A stretch of DNA of 25,672 bases, taken from assembly GCA_040388665.1 (NCBI GenBank), contig JAZKBL010000073.1, positions 1 through 25,672 of the forward strand. The letters run 5' to 3'. Positions 21,525 through 25,672 of the stretch are shown one piece after another. Positions within the stretch are counted from its first letter, which is position 1; each line of letters opens with the position of its first letter. The position numbers were made by a program, and so were the translations under genes. This DNA is from DAHVFY01 sp040388665. Its GTDB lineage: Bacteria; Chlamydiota; Chlamydiia; Chlamydiales; Rhabdochlamydiaceae. The notes under the pieces are model-generated. The model was given only the letters and a program-made list of their open reading frames with translations. It had not been told where the DNA came from and did no database searches.

Positions 21525-22204
21525 GCCGCAGAGATACAATCATCATCGCGGCATTATTAAATGCCGGTTTGCTTGTTGTCCTATTTACAACAGCGCTAAA
21601 AACAGATACACATCCTCCCGCGGTTGCTGCTGCAGAAGGGTTATTAGATTCTAAAAAAGTTATAGAGATACAGACTCGCAAAGAGCCTTTGATTAAGCCT
21701 CAAGGAGACGAGGTAGATCAGGTTCTGCGCGATTATGGAAATACGCAGTCTTTAACACCATCTTCTGCTACTGCATTAAGTTTTGTTGATGAAATTAATG
21801 CGATCACACAACCGGCTCTTGAAACGTCAAAAGCTAAAGCAATGACATCGATAGAAGTGGTCGTTGCTAAAGGAGATGTTTTGGAAAAAATTGCTAAAAC
21901 GCACCATACGACAGTAGAAGAGATCATGAAACAGAATAATTTGACAAATAGCAATTTGCGTATTGGACAAGTTTTAAAAATTACTCCAAAAAGTGGATTT
22001 TCTTCTGTAATAGCAAAAGCTGAAACTTCACAAGCTTCAGGATCAGAATCTACTGGGAAGTATTACACTGTAAAAAGCGGGGATAACCCTTGGACGATTG
22101 CAGTAAAGAACCATATGAAGGTAGATGAACTTTTAAAGCTCAATAATCTTGATGCAGAAAAAGCGCGTAGACTTAAACCCGGAGATCAACTTCGTATTAA
22201 GTAA
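21521..22204 (+). CDS. membrane-anchored protein with two LysM domains (NlpD-like)
   Basis: 227 residues. An N-terminal hydrophobic segment (about 6-26) anchors the protein, with the rest in the periplasm. LysM domains, which bind glycan strands, are at 112-155 (VVVAKGDVLEKIAKTHHTTV) and 182-226 (YTVKSGDNPWTIAVKNHMKV), joined by a Ser/Ala-rich linker. No M23 peptidase domain follows, unlike E. coli NlpD. The position between murD and ftsW equals that of the chlamydial nlpD gene (CT759, as I recall), so a role in division-site peptidoglycan, for instance amidase control, is likely. No lipobox cysteine is present at the N-terminus. Overlaps murD by 4 nt. Confidence 0.85.
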   Translation: MSRRDTIIIAALLNAGLLVVLFTTALKTDTHPPAVAAAEGLLDSKKVIEIQTRKEPLIKPQGDEVDQVLRDYGNTQSLTPSSATALSFVDEINAITQPALETSKAKAMTSIEVVVAKGDVLEKIAKTHHTTVEEIMKQNNLTNSNLRIGQVLKITPKSGFSSVIAKAETSQASGSESTGKYYTVKSGDNPWTIAVKNHMKVDELLKLNNLDAEKARRLKPGDQLRIK

Positions 22205-22213
22205 ATACCCTTT

Positions 22214-23305
22214 ATGCGTACTTATGTTATTGCTTTTTTGACGTGCATTGCTGTGATTTTTGCTATGGGTTTACTCATGGTTTTTAATACAACTGCAGCG
22301 GAAGTTTTAGATCGCTCTTTAGAACGTAGCACTCATCATGCTTTGGTTAAACAGATTCTTTATGCTGTTGTAGGAGGGGTTGGCGCTGCTTTAGTTTCTT
22401 TTTGTGGATATCGGCAGATATTGCGGTTAAGTCCTTTTTTTTTAGCTATTGGAACAGTTTTGCTGATCCTTGTTTTTATCCCGGGGATCGGACAGCAGAT
22501 TAATGGTGCACGCCGTTGGGTTGGTGTGTTTGGCAACTCGCTGCAACCCTCAGAATTTGTCAAGTATTTGATTCCCGTATATTTTATTCATGTTGTTTGC
22601 CAAGCTACGCAACCTATAAAGCTTGGTGTTTTTTTAAGATTGATGGGGACTCTGTCTATTCCGATTGGCTTGATTTTAATCGAGCCGGATAATGGAACTG
22701 TTGCGATCATCATGACAACGCTTGTTGCTCTTTTTATGTTAACTAAAATCAAATGGTCTTATTGGATGCTTCCCTTATCTTTATTCGTGTTATGTGGAGT
22801 AGCTATTGCATCTCAAATGCCTCATGTGTCTAGTAGAATTCAGATTTATCTTGACCCGGAGCTTGATTTAAAGGGAAAGGGACATCAGCCGTATCAAGCA
22901 AAAATTGCTGCAGGTTCTGGAAAATTATGGGGAAAGGGACTTGGCGAAAGCTTGCAAAAGCTTGATTACCTTCCGGAAGCGCGCAGCGATTATATTGCAG
23001 CCATCTATGCAGAAGAATTTGGATTCATTGGAATGCTAGGATTGCTTTTTGCTTATATGCTGCTTGGACTTTTAGGGTTTTTTATGGCGCAGAGAGCCGT
23101 TGATTTGCATGGGTTTTACTTGATTGCAATTCTTGTTTTTTTAATTAGCTTTCAAGCTTTTTTAAATTTGGGAGTTGTTTCTGGACTTTTACCAAGCAAA
23201 GGAACAAACTTACCCTTTTTCAGCCAGGGGGGATCTAATCTTTTAGCCTCTTTTATGGCCGTCGCTTTGATTATTAATGTCACGCGGGAAAAAAAATATG
23301 TCTAA
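22214..23305 (+). CDS. ftsW: SEDS-family peptidoglycan polymerase FtsW
   Basis: A 363-residue multi-spanning membrane protein with about ten hydrophobic segments, the glycosyltransferase that polymerises lipid II at the division septum. Family motifs: NGARRWVGVFGNSLQPSEFVK, LIEPDNGT, LPEARSDYIAAIYAEEFGFIG (starting near 255), and LPSKGTNLPFFSQGGSNLL near the end. The mur/division cluster context favours FtsW over RodA. The ATG at 22214 is 9 nt past the LysM gene stop without a clear ribosome-binding site. The last 8 nt overlap murG. Confidence 0.93.
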   Translation: MRTYVIAFLTCIAVIFAMGLLMVFNTTAAEVLDRSLERSTHHALVKQILYAVVGGVGAALVSFCGYRQILRLSPFFLAIGTVLLILVFIPGIGQQINGARRWVGVFGNSLQPSEFVKYLIPVYFIHVVCQATQPIKLGVFLRLMGTLSIPIGLILIEPDNGTVAIIMTTLVALFMLTKIKWSYWMLPLSLFVLCGVAIASQMPHVSSRIQIYLDPELDLKGKGHQPYQAKIAAGSGKLWGKGLGESLQKLDYLPEARSDYIAAIYAEEFGFIGMLGLLFAYMLLGLLGFFMAQRAVDLHGFYLIAILVFLISFQAFLNLGVVSGLLPSKGTNLPFFSQGGSNLLASFMAVALIINVTREKKYV

Positions 23306-24365
23306 AAAAGTGCTCATAGCGGCTGCAGGAACTGGAGGTCATCTTTTTCCGGCGCAAGCGCTAGCGCAGGAGTTACAAGCACTTGGGCTAGAAGTGCGTT
23401 TTGCAGGTCATGGCCTGAGTTCCAATCGCTATTTTAATAAAGAAGAGTTTACTTATGATGACGTATCGAGTGCAACGCCTTATAACAAAAACGTGCTTAA
23501 AGCGGCATTCGAAATTAGCAAAGGGTTGAAGAAAAGCTTAAAAATTGTGCGCTCTTTTAAACCGGATATCGTTGTTGGTTTTGGAAGCTTTCATTCTTTT
23601 CCTGTGCTTTTAGCGACTTTATTTTTTAAAGTTCCTGTTGTTGTTTTTGAAGCAAATTCAATACCGGGAAAAGTTAATCGCTTCTTTTCTAGATTTGCGT
23701 ATCTTTCTGCTGTGCATTTTCCAGAAGCGGGGTTAAAGCTTTTTGGGAAAATGAGAGAGGTTGCTATGCCCCTTTGGAAGGGGGTACGTTCGACGCAAGA
23801 AAGAGCCCGAGATTATTTTTCTTTGGATGTAAAAAAAGACACGCTTCTTGTATTTGGAGGCTCTCAAGGAGCGCTGTCAATTAACACTCTACTCTTTGAA
23901 ACAGCTCCTCATTTTGCGGGAGAATTTCAAGTAATCCATTTTACAGGAGATAAGAACTCCCTTGAAGAAATGAAACGGCGTTATGAAGAGTTAAACATTT
24001 CAGCATGTGTTAAAGAGTTTGAGCCGCGTATGGATCTAGCATGGCAAGCAGCTACTATGGCTGTTTGCAGATCAGGCGCTGCAACACTTGCAGAGCTCAT
24101 TGAATATGAAGTTCCTGCCATTCTTTTACCTTATCCTCACGCTGCTGATGATCATCAAAGAAAAAATGCTGAGTGTATGGAGAAAACAGGAGGCGCTTTT
24201 TGTTTTAGAGACACAGAGAGCTTTCTTGATATTTTCATACGTTGTAAAAAAGAAAATAGCATCATGCAGCAAGCAATTCGAGCTTTTAAACAAGGAGAAA
24301 ATAAATCATCATTGTCTTCTTTAATTAATGAGGTTTTATGTATGAAGAGCACATCCATTTCATAG
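23298..24365 (+). CDS. murG: lipid I N-acetylglucosaminyltransferase MurG
   Basis: A 355-residue GT28 enzyme at the inner face of the membrane that adds GlcNAc to lipid I, giving lipid II. Features: the donor loop AAGTGGHLFPAQALA near the start, VVGFGSFHSFPVLLA, FEANSIPGKVNRFFSRFA, the GGSQGALSINTLL loop, and CRSGAATLAELIEYEVPAILLPYPHAADDHQ. I chose ATG 23298-23300, inside the ftsW end; in-frame sequence upstream is ftsW coding. GCGGGAAAA just before it may serve as a weak ribosome-binding site. The murC start lies 28 nt before its stop. Confidence 0.95.
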   Translation: MSKKVLIAAAGTGGHLFPAQALAQELQALGLEVRFAGHGLSSNRYFNKEEFTYDDVSSATPYNKNVLKAAFEISKGLKKSLKIVRSFKPDIVVGFGSFHSFPVLLATLFFKVPVVVFEANSIPGKVNRFFSRFAYLSAVHFPEAGLKLFGKMREVAMPLWKGVRSTQERARDYFSLDVKKDTLLVFGGSQGALSINTLLFETAPHFAGEFQVIHFTGDKNSLEEMKRRYEELNISACVKEFEPRMDLAWQAATMAVCRSGAATLAELIEYEVPAILLPYPHAADDHQRKNAECMEKTGGAFCFRDTESFLDIFIRCKKENSIMQQAIRAFKQGENKSSLSSLINEVLCMKSTSIS

Positions 24366-25672
24366 GAATTGGCGGAATCGGCATGAGTGCACTCGCTCAC
24401 GTTTTGGTAGATAATGGCATATCTGTGTCCGGCAGCGATATCGCATTTTCTTCTGAATTAGACAGATTGAAAAAAAAGGGTGTGCGGATTTGCATTGGTC
24501 AGGAAGAAAAAAACAGTAAACATGCAACAACTGTCGTATATAGTACAGCTGTTGTTATGCAAAACCCAGAATGTAGAGAGGCTTTGCGGCAAGGCGTTCG
24601 TTTGATTCATAGATCGCAATTGCTTGCAGAGCTTATGGACGGAAACACCGCCTTACTTGTTGCCGGAACTCACGGGAAGACAACAACGTCAGCTCTTTTA
24701 GCTCATGTTTTTATTAATGCTCATTTTGATCCCTCTTATGCCATTGGCGGCATTGTTCGTAGCTTAGGATCCAATGGAGGTGGAGGAAAGGGAAGTTTCT
24801 TTATCGCAGAAGCTGATGAGAGTGATGGTTCGTTTTTAAAATATCTCCCAACAGGTGCAATCATTACCAATATTGATAACGATCATCTTGATTACTGGAA
24901 GAGTGAAGATGAATTATTAAAAGGGTTCCAACAATTTGCTCATCAAGTGACTCGAAAAGAGTCCTTGTTTTGGTGTAAAGATGATGATCGTTTAAGCTCT
25001 TTAGGTCTTGGTGGGTGTAGCTATGGATTTAGCGAAGATGCAGACCTTTATATTGAGAATTATCATCAGGAAGGTTGGGAAAATGTTTTTGATTTTAGAT
25101 TTAAGAATAAATCTTACGAGGAAGTGATCATTCCTTTAGTTGGAGCGCATAACGTCCTAAATGCATCAGCGGTTTTTGGCATCGCCCTTCAGATGGGAAT
25201 TCCGGAAGAGGTTATCCGTTCTGGACTGAAGAGCTTTTCTGGTGTGGGAAGACGTGCTGAAAAGAAAGGAGAGGTTAAAGAAATCACCGTTTATGATGAT
25301 TATGCACATCATCCAACAGAAGTTGTTGCAACGCTAAGAGCTATGAAAGCGGCAATTGGAGAAAAAAGGTTAATAGCTGCTTTTCAACCTCATAGATACA
25401 CGCGGTTACGCGATTGTATGGAGCAATTTCCTCAAGTTTTTGACCATGCAGATGTTCTTGTTTTGACCGATATTTATAGTGCACGAGAAGAACCTATTGA
25501 AGGCGTTACTATCGACATTCTTTTGGAAAAAATTCAAAACAGGTCGCTTGCAGAAGTTCATTACGCTTCAAGAGAGCAACTCGTCGATTTTTTTGTGCAG
25601 ATACTGAAACCAGGAGACGTTCTTGTTACGATGGGAGCTGGAGATATCACAAAAACGGGAGAAGAGTTGTTA
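24338..25672 (+). CDS. murC: UDP-MurNAc--L-Ala ligase MurC (partial; possibly continuing into a Ddl domain)
   Basis: 445 codons open to the window edge, so the 3' end is missing. The first enzyme of the Mur ligase series, adding L-alanine to UDP-MurNAc. Features: IHFIGIGGIGMSALA (6-20), ATP loop AGTHGKTTTSAL (109-120), ADESDGSF, TNIDNDHLDYW, DDYAHHPTEV, FQPHRYTRL, and near the edge VTMGAGDITKTGEELL, close to where a stand-alone MurC would finish. No stop is reached. In Chlamydia murC is fused to ddlA (CT762, as I recall), so the frame may go on into a D-Ala-D-Ala ligase. The ATG at 24338 has TGAGG about 4 nt upstream and overlaps murG by 28 nt. Confidence 0.95.
   Translation, partial: MYEEHIHFIGIGGIGMSALAHVLVDNGISVSGSDIAFSSELDRLKKKGVRICIGQEEKNSKHATTVVYSTAVVMQNPECREALRQGVRLIHRSQLLAELMDGNTALLVAGTHGKTTTSALLAHVFINAHFDPSYAIGGIVRSLGSNGGGGKGSFFIAEADESDGSFLKYLPTGAIITNIDNDHLDYWKSEDELLKGFQQFAHQVTRKESLFWCKDDDRLSSLGLGGCSYGFSEDADLYIENYHQEGWENVFDFRFKNKSYEEVIIPLVGAHNVLNASAVFGIALQMGIPEEVIRSGLKSFSGVGRRAEKKGEVKEITVYDDYAHHPTEVVATLRAMKAAIGEKRLIAAFQPHRYTRLRDCMEQFPQVFDHADVLVLTDIYSAREEPIEGVTIDILLEKIQNRSLAEVHYASREQLVDFFVQILKPGDVLVTMGAGDITKTGEELL

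Overview
The window looks like chromosome of a member of the Chlamydiae, most likely an environmental (amoeba- or arthropod-associated) lineage rather than Chlamydia itself. The main reason is the right-hand 8 kb: murF, mraY, murD, a LysM/NlpD-like gene, ftsW, murG and murC follow one another on the + strand. To my recollection this is the order of the Chlamydia trachomatis CT756-CT762 block, and a groEL paralog and a metallophosphoesterase gene (CT755 and CT754 there) also lie nearby here. Moderate-to-low G+C, scarce Shine-Dalgarno sequences, tRNA without encoded CCA, and several genes absent from pathogenic chlamydiae as far as I recall (leucine-rich-repeat proteins, SulP transporter, GT17-type glycosyltransferase) fit an environmental chlamydia. 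This assignment rests on gene order and protein character, not on a database search.

Layout. 1-180: possible 3' end of a + strand gene and a clear minus-strand terminator. 180-5155 (minus strand): a highly basic small protein, a metallophosphoesterase interrupted by an assembly gap, a YkgJ-type cysteine-cluster protein, a small LRR protein, a phosphohexomutase and a short-chain dehydrogenase. Most of these genes overlap or abut; the LRR gene has its own promoter and sits between a 21-bp direct repeat. 5255-8697 (plus): a SulP anion transporter and an MsbA-type ABC exporter 2 nt apart. 8698-10201: an accessory island with a gene remnant, two coiled-coil proteins, 26-bp inverted repeats at its borders and a 53-nt palindrome. 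10202-12280 (minus): a large protein with a hydrophobic N-terminus, effector-like in layout. 12415-14921 (minus): a GroEL paralog translationally coupled to a GT9 (heptosyltransferase-like) gene with a probable 3' frameshift. 15000-15866 (plus): a GT17-type glycosyltransferase. 15867-16611: a long inverted repeat, a terminator and a second LRR gene. 16649-17555 (minus): rsmI and tRNA-Cys. 17677-25672 (plus): the peptidoglycan/division cluster, running off the window inside murC.

How the genes work together. The murF-murC block makes UDP-MurNAc-pentapeptide (MurC, MurD, MurF), lipid I (MraY) and lipid II (MurG), and polymerises it (FtsW), with a LysM protein for septal glycan binding. The accessory material (two LRR paralogs, coiled-coil pair, hydrophobic effector-like protein) sits at operon joints and carries its own sigma70-like promoters, as expected for later additions to a conserved backbone. 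Two runs of exactly ten N (4475-4484 and 19530-19539) are assembly joins. The reading frame does not continue across either, and about 80-100 nt to the right of each fits neither flanking protein.
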